A stretch of DNA of 64,000 nucleotides from CBEULR01 sp965544035 (lineage in GTDB: Bacteria > Bacillota > Desulfotomaculia > Desulfotomaculales > Desulforudaceae): the NCBI GenBank assembly GCA_965544035.1, contig CBEULR010000005.1, forward strand, positions 62,001 to 126,000, written 5' to 3'. The notes beneath the pieces are model-generated. The model was given only the letters and a program-made list of their open reading frames with translations, was not told the origin of the DNA and ran no database searches. Below are positions 32,190 to 41,124 of this stretch, piece by piece (position 1 is the first letter of the stretch; every line of letters starts with the position of its first letter). Made by a program: the position numbers and the translations under genes.

Positions 32190-33617
32190 CTACCTCGCGT
32201 GACGCTTTCTGTAATCGTTGATATCGCGCTTGAAGCCGCCCGGTACGTCTTCTTCCTTCCAGAAGATGTACGGGTTTGAACGCGGCGCCAAAACGTGCTG
32301 CGGGGCCGGGGGAAGTCCGCAGGCTTCCAGGAAGTTCTGCAGACCGATACGCTGGATCATCTCGCCGATACGCTCACGGTTCTTACCTTCTTCAATCCAG
32401 AGCTCCTGAGCCCGGTCGATGAAGTCTTTGACGTTGTCGTACGGCGGTTCGGTCTTCATAAACGGCACGAGCAGCGTCGCCATCTGGGCGCCCTCCAGAA
32501 TCGGGGCCTTCGCACCGCAGAGGATGCTGATACCGGTGTCCACACCGGGGCGCAGGGCACGCGGCATGGTGTTGATGCAGTGCATGCAGCGGACACAGTT
32601 GGCATCGTCGATGGTCAGCACACCGTCTTCATACTTCATGCAGCCGCTCGGGCAGAGGTCAATAACTTCGGCCTGGATATCGAACTTGCCCCAGTCACGG
32701 CCACGGTGCGAACCGCCGCCCGGAATGTATTCGCCGGCAACGTACGCCTGGACGGCATCCTGGTCGATGCGGATGTTGTCACGCCAGTTACCAATAAAGG
32801 AAAGGTCGGAACGGGCGATCGACGCCACACACCCGTTGGGGCAGCCGTCGAACTTAAACTTAAACTTGTACGGGAACATCGGCCGGTGCAGCTCGTCCTG
32901 GTAGTGCATCGTCATTTCGTAGCACATTTCCTGGGTATCGTAAAGGGCGAACTCACAACGGGCCTTACCAATGCAGCAAGACGGCGTACGCAGGTTCGAA
33001 CCCGATCCGCCGATGTCATTGCTGAGGTGGTGGGTGCATTCCTGGAAGATCGGCTCCAACTGCTCGGTGAAGGTGCCGAGAAGCACGATGTCGCCGGTGG
33101 AACCGTGCATGTTGAAGACACCGCTGCCGCGCAGCTCCCAAAGATCGGCAAGCGCGCGCAGATAATCGGTCTTATAGAATTTGCTGGCGGGCTGGTTCAA
33201 ACGCACGGTGTGGAAGTGCGCGACACCGGGGAATTTTTCTGGCAGGTCTGAGTAACGGCCGATAACACCGCCGCCGTAACCGTTAACGCCGACGATACCG
33301 CCGTGTTTCCAGTGGGTCTCACCATCTACAAAGGAAACCTCCAGCTGACCCAGAAGGTCCTCTACGACATCCCTGTTGATCATCAGACGGTCATCGGCAA
33401 GCTTCCTTCTGCGCAGCGCCTCGACTTTGAGGTCGGCTACGAAGCTCGGCCACGGACCGGATTCCAATTCTTCGAGCATGGGGATGTCGTACTTAATCTT
33501 AAAATTCTTGAGTTCTTCATCGGACGGGTTCTGCAGTTCCTCGTCGGTATAGATCCGCAGTTCCTGGTAATCAAGATCTTTTTGCGGGACTTTCGGCTTG
33601 AAAGACATAACTATCAT
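32190..33617 (-). CDS. dsrA: Dissimilatory sulfite reductase alpha subunit
   Basis: A 475-residue catalytic subunit. CCIGKARCEFALYD and FDGCPNGCVASIARSD are the two siroheme-[4Fe-4S] binding cysteine motifs, and CPSGCMKYE with CVRCMHCINTMP make the ferredoxin domain. Start options are ATG 33617 (4 bases after AAGGAGG) and ATG 33608 (13 bases); the first is used. dsrC, dsrMK, apr and sat genes are not in the window. Confidence 0.97.
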   Translation of the reverse strand: MIVMSFKPKVPQKDLDYQELRIYTDEELQNPSDEELKNFKIKYDIPMLEELESGPWPSFVADLKVEALRRRKLADDRLMINRDVVEDLLGQLEVSFVDGETHWKHGGIVGVNGYGGGVIGRYSDLPEKFPGVAHFHTVRLNQPASKFYKTDYLRALADLWELRGSGVFNMHGSTGDIVLLGTFTEQLEPIFQECTHHLSNDIGGSGSNLRTPSCCIGKARCEFALYDTQEMCYEMTMHYQDELHRPMFPYKFKFKFDGCPNGCVASIARSDLSFIGNWRDNIRIDQDAVQAYVAGEYIPGGGSHRGRDWGKFDIQAEVIDLCPSGCMKYEDGVLTIDDANCVRCMHCINTMPRALRPGVDTGISILCGAKAPILEGAQMATLLVPFMKTEPPYDNVKDFIDRAQELWIEEGKNRERIGEMIQRIGLQNFLEACGLPPAPQHVLAPRSNPYIFWKEEDVPGGFKRDINDYRKRHAR

Positions 33618-34161
33618 CACGCCTCCTTACACTGAACTAGTGGGCTTAATGCCTCGGCGACAAAACCGTGAAAACCTTCTTCTTCGCACCTCCCATCTTC
33701 AGTGAACCGACTAATTGACCGACGTCTTGTAACTGATGTATCCCCTGCGGGACACCAGATAACCACAGCGACTAATAACCAAGCATAGCGTAGCACGTCC
33801 ATCAACGGTCTGTCAACTAGACGTCCACCCTAGTCTGCCGATAGACAACAAACGGTCTAACCGCTTCGGACAGACAAAAACAGGGACAGGAAGTCTCCCC
33901 CCGCTTTCACTGACCGGGCAGCGATCAAGGCGGTATAAACCTGATGATAAAGCTATTCGTGACGAGGGCTTGTATTCCTTCTGAATAATAGAAATTTTTT
34001 ATGGTAATCAACGACGGTAGGAAACCATTAAACGGTAATTGATAGAGAATACGACCGTTTCGGGCAAGTGGCAAATATTGAGACAAAACAGCCACCGGGA
34101 AAACACAATCACCGCACACAAATGCACTTCCATTTCCCTACAAAATCAACCGAAATGTGAT
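33618..34161. other. 544-base divergent region between dsrA and the TraB-family gene
   Basis: Besides the candidate dsr promoter I see an inverted pair AAACGGT (34030-34036) / ACCGTTT (34054-34060) and AT-rich sequence before the TraB-family gene. No coding sequence is convincing; the open frame at 33925-34119 (minus) has no ribosome-binding site and no recognisable protein character. Confidence 0.5.
33787..33816 (-). promoter_or_regulatory. Candidate promoter of dsrABD
   Basis: Minus-strand TTGACA (33816-33811), 18-base spacer, weak -10 TACGCT (33792-33787), about 170 bases before dsrA. The inverted pair ACTAG / CTAGT lies just upstream of the -35 and could bind a regulator. Confidence 0.5.
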
Positions 34162-35382
34162 ATGATTACGTTGTTTAATGAAACTACGCTTTGGGAAGTG
34201 GATAGTTTGGGCACTGAAAGCGACAATGTACACCGCATCGAGCTCGACGGCAAGGAGATAATTCTGATCGGGACGGCCCACGTCTCCAAGAAGAGCGCCG
34301 ATGAAGTGCGGGAGGTCATCGAGGCGGAGAAGCCCGATACCGTCTGTGTTGAATTGTGCCGGTCCCGCTATCAGGCCGTGACCGACGCCGACCGGTGGAA
34401 GAACACGGACATCATCAAGATCATCAAAGACGGAAAAGCCCTGCTGCTGCTGATCAACCTGGTGCTGTCCTCTTACCAGAAAAGGTTGGCCAAGCAACTC
34501 GGGGTGCAGCCGGGGCAAGAAATGATCCAGGGTATCAAGTCGGCTGAGGAAACCGGCGCGACACTCTGTCTGGCCGACCGGGAGATCCACACCACCATGC
34601 TCCGGCTGTGGCGGGGAGTGGGCCTGTGGGGGAAACTGAAGCTCTTCTTCAACATTATGCTGTCGTTGTTCGACCGGGAAGAGGTCAGCGAGGAAGAACT
34701 GGAAAAAATGAAACGACAGGACATGCTGACCGCAGCGCTTCAAGAACTGTCCCGGTTTTCGCCCAGATTCAAGTCCATCCTGATCGACGAAAGGGATCAG
34801 TACCTGGCCGAAAAAATCAAAACCGCCCCCGGGAAAAAGGTGGTGGCCGTACTTGGGGCCGGCCACGTGCCGGGGATAAAGAAGGAACTTTACAAGGAGC
34901 ACGATCTGGACCAACTGTCCGTCGTCCCACCCACTCCCAAGATCACCAGGATCATTGCCTGGAGCATACCGCTGCTGATCCTGCTCCTCATCGTCTCCAC
35001 GTTTTCGGTGGACAGGGCGGCGGCGGCCGACCAATTGGCCAGCTGGGTTCTCTGGAACGGCAGCATGGCGGCCTTGGGCGCCCTGCTCGCCTTGGGCCAC
35101 CCTCTTACGGTGTTGACGGCCGCCGTCGTCTCGCCGATCAGCTCCTTGAGCCCTCTGCTGGCGGCCGGCTGGTTCGCGGGCATCACCGAGGCCGTCGTCA
35201 GAAAACCGAGTGTCCGGGATTTCGAGGACTTGACTGAGGATGTTCATACACTCAGGGGTTTTTGGCGCAACAAGGTAACGCGCATCCTGCTGGTGGTCGC
35301 CCTGGCCAACCTCGGCAGTAGCGCCGGCGCCGTCGTGGGAGGCGTTGAGGTCCTGAGGCATTTCTTGAATGCCGTCTTTTAA
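34162..35382 (+). CDS. TraB/PrgY family membrane protein
   Basis: About 406 residues. The N-terminal TraB domain begins with EIILIGTAHVSKKSADEV (conserved GTAH) and includes VCVELCRSRYQ, ATLCLADREIHTTM and VVAVLGAGHVPGI. Hydrophobic segments at the C-terminus (SIPLLILLLIVSTF, then two or three more) anchor it in the membrane. The family includes enterococcal PrgY, which limits pheromone activity, and putative TIKI-like metalloproteases; the role in bacteria generally is unclear. No strong ribosome-binding site precedes 34162; GTG 34198 or TTG 34207 are alternatives. Confidence 0.8.
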   Translation: MITLFNETTLWEVDSLGTESDNVHRIELDGKEIILIGTAHVSKKSADEVREVIEAEKPDTVCVELCRSRYQAVTDADRWKNTDIIKIIKDGKALLLLINLVLSSYQKRLAKQLGVQPGQEMIQGIKSAEETGATLCLADREIHTTMLRLWRGVGLWGKLKLFFNIMLSLFDREEVSEEELEKMKRQDMLTAALQELSRFSPRFKSILIDERDQYLAEKIKTAPGKKVVAVLGAGHVPGIKKELYKEHDLDQLSVVPPTPKITRIIAWSIPLLILLLIVSTFSVDRAAAADQLASWVLWNGSMAALGALLALGHPLTVLTAAVVSPISSLSPLLAAGWFAGITEAVVRKPSVRDFEDLTEDVHTLRGFWRNKVTRILLVVALANLGSSAGAVVGGVEVLRHFLNAVF

Positions 35383-35412
35383 GTTCCGCCACGTACTACG
35401 CGAGACCAAAAG

Positions 35413-35450
35413 CAAAGGCCTCTCACTAGTGCTGTGAGAGGCCTTGTTTG
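35413..35450 (+). terminator. Terminator of the TraB-family gene
   Basis: Stem CAAAGGCCTCTCAC / GTGAGAGGCCTTG with a 7-base loop followed by TTTG; the A-rich 5' side lets it also serve the converging acyl-CoA synthetase gene. Confidence 0.85.
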
Positions 35451-35472
35451 TTAAGTGATCAATCAGGAAGGA

Positions 35473-37107
35473 TCATCTCTGCGTCTGCACCGCCACCAGT
35501 TTTGCCGCACCGTATTTCTCCCTCAGGCGCGGCTTTTCGATCTTGCCGGTTGGATTGCGCGGGACTTTGTCAAAAATAATCTTCCGCGGACGCTTGTATC
35601 GCGGCAGCGGCATGCAGAACTCCCTTATTTCTTTCTCAGTGCATGTGCAGCCCGGTTTCACCTCAATGATGGCGGCTGCAATCTCACCCAGACGTTTGTC
35701 GGGCAGCCCGATAACGGCCACGTCCTTTATCGCATCGTGTGCACGGAGGAAATCCTCAATCTGCACCGGATAAAGATTCTCTCCGCCGCTGATAATCACG
35801 TCTTTTTTGCGGTCCACCAGGTAGATGAAGCCGTCCTCATCCATTCGGGCCATATCCCCGGTAAACAGCCAGCCATCCCTTATTACCTCGGCGGTCGCCT
35901 TCGGGTCGTTGTAATAGCACTTCATCACACCCGGTCCCTTGACGGCCAGTTCCCCGACCTTCCCTTGGGGTACCGGCAGTCCCTTTTCGTCAACGATCTT
36001 GACCTCCCAGTTGTGACCCGGGATGCCGATAGCCCCCACTTTATGGATGTTTTCCGTACCCAGATGGACACAGCCCGGGCCGATGGCCTCGCTCAGGCCG
36101 TAGTTTGTATCATAGAGATGCTGGGGGAAGTACTTCTTCCAGCGGTGAACCAAACTGGGCGGAACGGGCTGCGCCCCGATATGCATCAGCCTCCACCGGG
36201 AGAGGTCGTAATCATCCAGCTTTATTTCGCCGCGGTCGATAGCGTCCAGGATATCCTGCGCCCAGGGAACCAGCAGCCAGACAATGGTGATCTTTTCCTC
36301 GGAAACCGTGCGGAGAATCCAATCCGGCTTGACTCCGCGAAGCAGCACGGCTTTACTTCCCGACAGGAGGCTGCCGAACCAGTGCATCTTGGCTCCGGTA
36401 TGATAAAGCGGAGGAATACACAGAAAATTATCATCTCGCGTCTGACCGTGGTGGGCGACTTCGGTATAACACGACGACACCAGGCTGCGGTGCGTGTGCA
36501 GAATCGCTTTTGGGAATCCGGTCGTACCCGAGGAGAAATACACCGCCGCATCGTCCTCATCGGTGAGTTCGACCGGAGGCGCTTCGGATGAGCAGTTGGC
36601 CGTTAAACGATCATAGCTCTCCGCAAAGCTGGGCCGGTTTTCTCCCGCGTAGAGTACGATTTTCACATTGGTCAACTGATCAAAAATGGTCTCCACCCGG
36701 CCGATAAACTCCGGTCCGAAGATCAGGGCTTTGGTTTCGGACAGATCCAGACAATACTTGATTTCCTCGGCTGTGTAGCGAAAATTGAGCGGCACAGCCA
36801 CGGCACCGGCTTTCAATATCCCGAAGTAAATCGGCAGCCATTCCAGACAATTCATCAGGAGAATGGCCACCTTGTCCCCTTTCTTTATTCCCCTTTTCAA
36901 CAGCAGGTTGGCCAGCCTGTTCGCCTTCTCGTTGAAGACACGCCAGGTCATCGTCAGCCGGTATTCTCCCGCCGGGTTGTTTTCGATCAGCTCGTACTCT
37001 CGCCAGGTAACATTGTGGCGCTCCTGAAGATCCAGATTGATCTCGGTGAGGCATTTTTCGTGTCCGTACAGCTTGGCATTGCGCGCAAGAAAGTCAGTAA
37101 TGGGCAT
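35473..37107 (-). CDS. AMP-forming acyl-CoA synthetase
   Basis: A 544-residue member of the ANL adenylating-enzyme family. The phosphate-binding loop YFSSGTTGFPKAI, the YDTNYGLSEA motif, GWLFTGDMARMDEDGF and the C-terminal catalytic lysine in NPTGKIEKPRLREKY are all present. It would activate a carboxylic acid to acyl-AMP and then acyl-CoA; length resembles medium- or long-chain fatty-acid enzymes but the substrate is undetermined. GGGGGGAG precedes ATG 37107. Confidence 0.92.
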   Translation of the reverse strand: MPITDFLARNAKLYGHEKCLTEINLDLQERHNVTWREYELIENNPAGEYRLTMTWRVFNEKANRLANLLLKRGIKKGDKVAILLMNCLEWLPIYFGILKAGAVAVPLNFRYTAEEIKYCLDLSETKALIFGPEFIGRVETIFDQLTNVKIVLYAGENRPSFAESYDRLTANCSSEAPPVELTDEDDAAVYFSSGTTGFPKAILHTHRSLVSSCYTEVAHHGQTRDDNFLCIPPLYHTGAKMHWFGSLLSGSKAVLLRGVKPDWILRTVSEEKITIVWLLVPWAQDILDAIDRGEIKLDDYDLSRWRLMHIGAQPVPPSLVHRWKKYFPQHLYDTNYGLSEAIGPGCVHLGTENIHKVGAIGIPGHNWEVKIVDEKGLPVPQGKVGELAVKGPGVMKCYYNDPKATAEVIRDGWLFTGDMARMDEDGFIYLVDRKKDVIISGGENLYPVQIEDFLRAHDAIKDVAVIGLPDKRLGEIAAAIIEVKPGCTCTEKEIREFCMPLPRYKRPRKIIFDKVPRNPTGKIEKPRLREKYGAAKLVAVQTQR

Positions 37108-37419
37108 TATATCGCTCCCCCCGTTCCAATTGATTATAAAGGGATACAAGCGGGTAATCAATAATCACGTCGGAAAACGCCGAGATTTTCGCCGTGCCTG
37201 TTCCAGGCGGTTTTGCAGAAACCGACGGACTGTGATGCGTGATCACATCCCGGTATCAGGCACAAGTCTCAGCCTTCATCCCGGCGCCGGTAGGGAAACG
37301 TATCAGTCGCAGCGAAGTAATCATGTAATCCGACAAATGAGAACCCCGCCCCATCCCGGGTGAATCACAGGGCGTCGGTTCTATCCGTCAACACAGACAA
37401 CTCTGCATATGGAGGGACA
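37108..37419. other. Divergent intergenic region
   Basis: 312 bases between the acyl-CoA synthetase and the reductase-rhodanese gene. TGTGATGCGTGATCACA at 37231-37247 is a near-palindrome resembling a CRP/FNR-type site but with 7 rather than 6 central bases. No clear promoters seen. Confidence 0.4.
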
Positions 37420-39120
37420 ATGGTGGCAGAAAAACTCAAAGTACTGGTGATCGGGGCGGTGGCCGCCGGACCCAAGGTGGCGGCAAGGGTTCGCCGGCTG
37501 GTTCCGGACGCCGAAATCACAATGCTGGATAAGGGCACATTCATTTCTTATGCCGGCTGCGGCATGCCCTTCTATCTGGATGACCAGGTGCCCGCTTTCA
37601 AAGACCTGTTTGACACCGCTTACTGGGTGCCCCGTGATCCCGATTATTTCGCCCGCGAGCGCGGAATCAACGTTCTTACCGGTATGGAAGCGGTGGCTAT
37701 CGATAGGGAAATGAAGCAGGTCCGGGCCGTCAACGTCCATACCGGGCAGGAGCAGGTTTTCAGCTACGACAAGCTGGTTCTGGCCACCGGCGCCAATACC
37801 GTGATCCCGCCGATCCCGGGTATGGACCTTGAAGGGGTCTTCACCTTAAAAACCCCGGCCGACGCGCAGGCCATAAAGCAGTACCTGCCCGATGTCCAGG
37901 AAGCCGTAGTGGTCGGGGCGGGCTCCATCGGAATGGAAGTGGCCGGAGCACTTGCGCGACTGCGCATCCTGACGGCCGTGGTGGAGTTTCAGGATCAGAT
38001 TCTACCCGGGATACTGGATCACGACATGGCTCTGCTGTTTAAGAACCGTCTGGAGACCGAGGGCATTGATTTCTTTGTCTCCGAGAAGGTGATCCGGTTT
38101 GAGGGAGACGAGAACGGACGCTTAACGAGGGTGGTCACCGATAAGCGCACGCTGGACGCTGAATTGGCGCTGGTGGCGGTGGGCGTACGCCCGAACGTCA
38201 CTCTGGCCCGGGACGCCGGACTCGCGCTCGGCCAAACGGGAGCCATAGCCGTAGATGACCGGGGCCGAACCAGTGATCCCGACATCTATGCCGCCGGGGA
38301 TTGCTGCGAAACGGTGCACATCATTTCCGGGCGAAAGGTTTACCTGCCCCTGGCGACCATGGCAAACCGTCAGGCGCGTGTGGTGGGTGACAATATTGCC
38401 GGCAGGGACAGTCGGTTTAAGGGCACGCTGGGCACGGCCATCCTGCAGGTGCACAGCTGGGCCGCCGGGAAAACCGGGCTGAGTGAAAACCAGGCCCGCG
38501 AGTTGGGATATGACGTGATCACCACGGTATCCCCTCAGCACGACCGGGCTCATTACGCGCCGGGACACAGCCTGGTGATCCTGAAACTGATTGCCGATCG
38601 CGCCTCACGGCGGGTTTTGGGCGTGCAGGGCATCGGTCCGGGGGAAGTCGCCAAGCGCATTGATATCGGAGCCTCCGTCATCCATTTCGGCGGAACCATT
38701 GATGATTTGGTAGACCTCGACCTTGCCTATGCCCCGCCGTTTAATATGACGGTGGACCCGCTGCAGCATTGTGCCAACGCCACGCGCAACAAACTGGACG
38801 GGATCATCGAGGTCATTTCGGCGCGTGAACTGCGGGAGAAGCTGGACCGCGGAGACGACTTTTGCCTATTGGACCTGCGCACGGAGATTGAATACAATTC
38901 CCGTAAGATAAATGATCCGCGTGTAAAGTGGGTGATCATGGGCAACCTGCGCGAGGCCGTCGATACACTGCCGCGCGATAAGGAAATCATCTGTCTGTGC
39001 GACTTGGGCATCAGGGCCTATGAGGCTTTCCGCTTCTTAAAGGGAGCAGGTTTTACCAATATCAAGTCCGTGGAGGGCGGTCTCAGGGTCTGGCCGTATA
39101 TGGCGGCCAGCATGCTCTAA
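37420..39120 (+). CDS. CoA-disulfide reductase/rhodanese fusion
   Basis: A 566-residue flavoprotein. FAD binding is at VLVIGAVAAGPKVAARVRR, the active-site cysteine in SYAGCGMPFYL (single Cys of the CoA-disulfide reductase type), NAD(P)H site VVVGAGSIGMEVAG, second FAD motif DIYAAGDCCET. From about 465 a rhodanese domain follows with catalytic Cys in IICLCDLGIRA. Such fusions reduce CoA persulfides or disulfides with NADH and connect to sulfur metabolism, fitting a sulfate reducer. GGAGGG sits 3 bases before ATG 37420 and 6 before GTG 37423. Confidence 0.92.
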   Translation: MVAEKLKVLVIGAVAAGPKVAARVRRLVPDAEITMLDKGTFISYAGCGMPFYLDDQVPAFKDLFDTAYWVPRDPDYFARERGINVLTGMEAVAIDREMKQVRAVNVHTGQEQVFSYDKLVLATGANTVIPPIPGMDLEGVFTLKTPADAQAIKQYLPDVQEAVVVGAGSIGMEVAGALARLRILTAVVEFQDQILPGILDHDMALLFKNRLETEGIDFFVSEKVIRFEGDENGRLTRVVTDKRTLDAELALVAVGVRPNVTLARDAGLALGQTGAIAVDDRGRTSDPDIYAAGDCCETVHIISGRKVYLPLATMANRQARVVGDNIAGRDSRFKGTLGTAILQVHSWAAGKTGLSENQARELGYDVITTVSPQHDRAHYAPGHSLVILKLIADRASRRVLGVQGIGPGEVAKRIDIGASVIHFGGTIDDLVDLDLAYAPPFNMTVDPLQHCANATRNKLDGIIEVISARELREKLDRGDDFCLLDLRTEIEYNSRKINDPRVKWVIMGNLREAVDTLPRDKEIICLCDLGIRAYEAFRFLKGAGFTNIKSVEGGLRVWPYMAASML

Positions 39121-39203
39121 CCGCACCCCGCGTTCCGCTTTCGGTATCGAAGGCAAACGGAAAGGGCCTATGGCGGACACTGACCGTCATAGGCCCAAAT
39201 TTA

Positions 39204-39299
39204 TGGCGGAGAGAGTGGGATTCGAACCCACGAGGCAGCTTTTGGGCCGCCTACTCGATTTCGAGTCGAGCGCCTTCAACCGGACTCAGCCATCTCTCC
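39204..39299 (-). tRNA. tRNA-Ser(CGA)
   Basis: Minus-strand class II tRNA with acceptor GGAGAGA, long variable arm, GGTTCGAATCC T-loop and encoded CCA. The anticodon loop CTCGAAA gives CGA. Confidence 0.95.
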
Positions 39300-39329
39300 G
39301 CTTAAACTTATCGGTATTTGTAAATTCGG

Positions 39330-39800
39330 TTACCTTCTCAGGCTCCGGAAAAACCGGCGCACAATCTCCCCGCATTCGTCCTCCAGGACACCGGGGATAA
39401 CCTCAACCTGGTGATTGAACCGCGGTTCGCGCAGAAGGTCGATCACCGAGCCGGCCGCACCGGCCTTTGGATCGGGTACCCCGTATACCACTTTACCGAC
39501 CCTGAACTGCACAATCGCTCCCGCACACATCGGGCAGGGCTCCATGGTCACGTAAAGTGTGGCCTTGTTCAGCCGCCAATCGCTCAGCTTCTTCGCGGCC
39601 TCACGCATCGCGATCATCTCGGCGTGTGCCGAGGCGTCCTTGTCCGCTTCGCGCAGGTTGTGCCCGCGTCCGATGACGGCTCCGTCCTGCACCACCACGG
39701 CGCCGACCGGAACCTCACCCTTGGCGAAAGCCCTTTCGGCCTCCCGCAGCGCTTCACGCATAAATCCGGCGTGTTCGGCCAGATCAGGAACCCAATTCAC
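39330..39800 (-). CDS. tadA: tRNA-specific adenosine deaminase TadA
   Basis: Converts A34 to inosine in tRNA-Arg(ACG). The 156-residue cytidine-deaminase-fold protein has the zinc/catalytic HAEMIAMREA and EPCPMCAGAI motifs, and GYPxPKAG-like VYGVPDPKAGAAGS. It lies between tRNA-Ser(CGA) and tRNA-Arg(CCT), with its substrate tRNA-Arg(ACG) about 320 bases away in the same cluster. Confidence 0.96.
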   Translation of the reverse strand: MNWVPDLAEHAGFMREALREAERAFAKGEVPVGAVVVQDGAVIGRGHNLREADKDASAHAEMIAMREAAKKLSDWRLNKATLYVTMEPCPMCAGAIVQFRVGKVVYGVPDPKAGAAGSVIDLLREPRFNHQVEVIPGVLEDECGEIVRRFFRSLRR

Positions 39801-39814
39801 GGTTCATTCCTACT

Positions 39815-39920
39815 TTACCCAACCTCTAACCTCTAATCTCTCACTTCACACTTCCAACTGAAAACCGAAGTCGACGAAGTCGACTTTTCCTCTATTTCCA
39901 ACTTCCGACCTCTCACTTCC
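39815..39920. repeat. Micro-repeat tract
   Basis: Short near-identical words (AACCTCTAACCTCTAATCTC, CACTTCACACTTCCAACT, ACTTCCGACCTCTCACTTCC) plus the inverted pair AGTCGAC / GTCGACT near 39869-39881, between tadA and tRNA-Arg(CCT). Confidence 0.55.
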
Positions 39921-39925
39921 ATTTA

Positions 39926-40002
39926 TGGTGGGCCCGGAGGGACTCGAACCCCCGGCACGCGGTTTAGGAAACCGCTGCTCTATCCGCCTGAGCTACGGGC
40001 CC
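39926..40002 (-). tRNA. tRNA-Arg(CCT)
   Basis: Minus-strand cloverleaf with acceptor GGGCCCG, T-loop GGTTCGAGTCC and encoded CCA; anticodon loop TTCCTAA gives CCT. Confidence 0.95.
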
Positions 40003-40122
40003 GGGATTACATCCCTTAAAGACAAACCGGAATGCAGCACGCTGCATTCCTCTCTTCTCTCCATCTACTGTCTACTGCCTCTACTGACTACTATGTCAAT
40101 CTGACTACTGAATACTTATTTA

Positions 40123-40198
40123 TGGCGCGCCCGGAGGGAGTCGAACCCCCAACCTACAGATCCGTAGTCTGGCGCTCTATCCATTGAGCTACGGGCGC
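40123..40198 (-). tRNA. tRNA-Arg(ACG)
   Basis: Minus-strand cloverleaf with acceptor GCGCCCG, T-loop GGTTCGACTCC and encoded CCA; anticodon loop CTACGGA gives ACG, which TadA would edit to ICG. Confidence 0.95.
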
Positions 40199-40275
40199 AT
40201 ATATTACTAGTTGTTTACTGACTTCCGGTCTTGGTCTCCCTTACCCCGGCTCCGGGTTCATCCTAGTACTGTAAG

Positions 40276-40371
40276 TGGCGGAGAGAGAGGGATTCGAACC
40301 CTCGAGACAGGTTTATTGCCCATCTACTCGCTTAGCAGGCGAGCGCCTTCGACCTACTCGGCCATCTCTCC
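40276..40371 (-). tRNA. tRNA-Ser(GCT)
   Basis: Minus-strand class II tRNA with acceptor GGAGAGA, long variable arm and encoded CCA; anticodon loop CTGCTAA gives GCT. Confidence 0.95.
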
Positions 40372-40428
40372 GCGATATGAACCAACCGTTATTCTCCACC
40401 TCTGACTGCCCACGTCCCGCTCCTCACA

Positions 40429-40517
40429 TGGCGGAGGGGGTGGGATTCGAACCCACGGAGCCACTAGGGCTCAACGGTTTTCAAGACCGCCTCCTTCAAC
40501 CGCTCGGACACCCCTCC
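40429..40517 (-). tRNA. tRNA-Ser(TGA)
   Basis: Minus-strand class II tRNA with acceptor GGAGGGG, long variable arm and encoded CCA; the anticodon loop in CTTGAAAA gives TGA. Confidence 0.94.
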
Positions 40518-40690
40518 GTGGCCGTTTTTACGCAAATACCACTATAGCACAACGGGTGCACCAGTGTCAACTCTGATCGTCCGAAGGCCGTGCAGCACCT
40601 GCCGCGGCGGGGTACATCCACCACTATTCTACCATAAGCAGCCGGGCATTCAAAGCACTGACTACCGCCCCGAAAAACTATTGTATCCCC

Positions 40691-41080
40691 TGTCATCCGG
40701 GTTTACCCCGGGTGACTCTTGCCGGATTCAACCGTTGCGAGGGATTCCGGTTCGTTTTGTAGGATAGCTGTGCTCAGGGATTACCGGAACAAACAGTTGG
40801 GAGTAAAGATCAAAAATGCGCAGCGAGCCGAGGATCAGCGCCGACCGCACTGTCTGACCCGGCACTCAATCTGTATTACTTATTTTCTGACGTAGAGCCA
40901 CAGGCTTGCATACAGATTGAGTGCCGGGGAGTTCGGCGGCGCCCTCGGCAAGCGAGCAGATTCCGCTGCCACGGACATGTTTGTGCAGGTAATCCCTGAG
41001 TGCAGCGGTGGTAGAATTGCCTCTTCGCTAAGAATGGCGTCAGGAGCGCACGAGGCGCCGGGGTAACCCCCAACGCCACG
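40691..41080. mobile_element. Fold-back (MITE-like) element, copy B
   Basis: About 390 bp filling most of the gene-free interval between tRNA-Ser(TGA) and serS. The left end TGTCATCCGGGTTTACCCCGG (21 bases, 40691-40711) mirrors a degenerate right end CCGGGGTAACCCCC at 41058. Nested arms include CTCAGGGATTACC (40773-40785) / GGTAATCCCTGAG (40988-41000) and a perfect 19-bp inner pair at 40858-40876 / 40910-40928. The right half contains TTCGCTAAGAATGG, the inverse of CCATTCTTAGCGAA in copy A at 23220. No protein is encoded. Confidence 0.65.
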
Positions 41081-41124
41081 ACCGCATACTTAGACTTCTA
41101 TTTTTACTGGATACTCACTGCTCA

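Noticed and set aside
33925..34119. 64-codon minus-strand frame in the dsrA-TraB gap
   Set aside because: No ribosome-binding site, no motif, and the region reads as regulatory intergenic sequence.
37231..37247. CRP/FNR-like palindrome TGTGATGCGTGATCACA
   Set aside because: Central spacing is 7 rather than 6 bases and no promoter could be placed beside it; listed only in the intergenic note.
40858..40928. Possible terminator for serS
   Set aside because: The 33-base loop and absence of a T-tract do not fit an intrinsic terminator; it is the inner arm pair of the fold-back element.
40876..41079. 67-codon minus-strand frame inside fold-back element B
   Set aside because: It lies within the inverted-repeat structure and its start lacks a ribosome-binding site.
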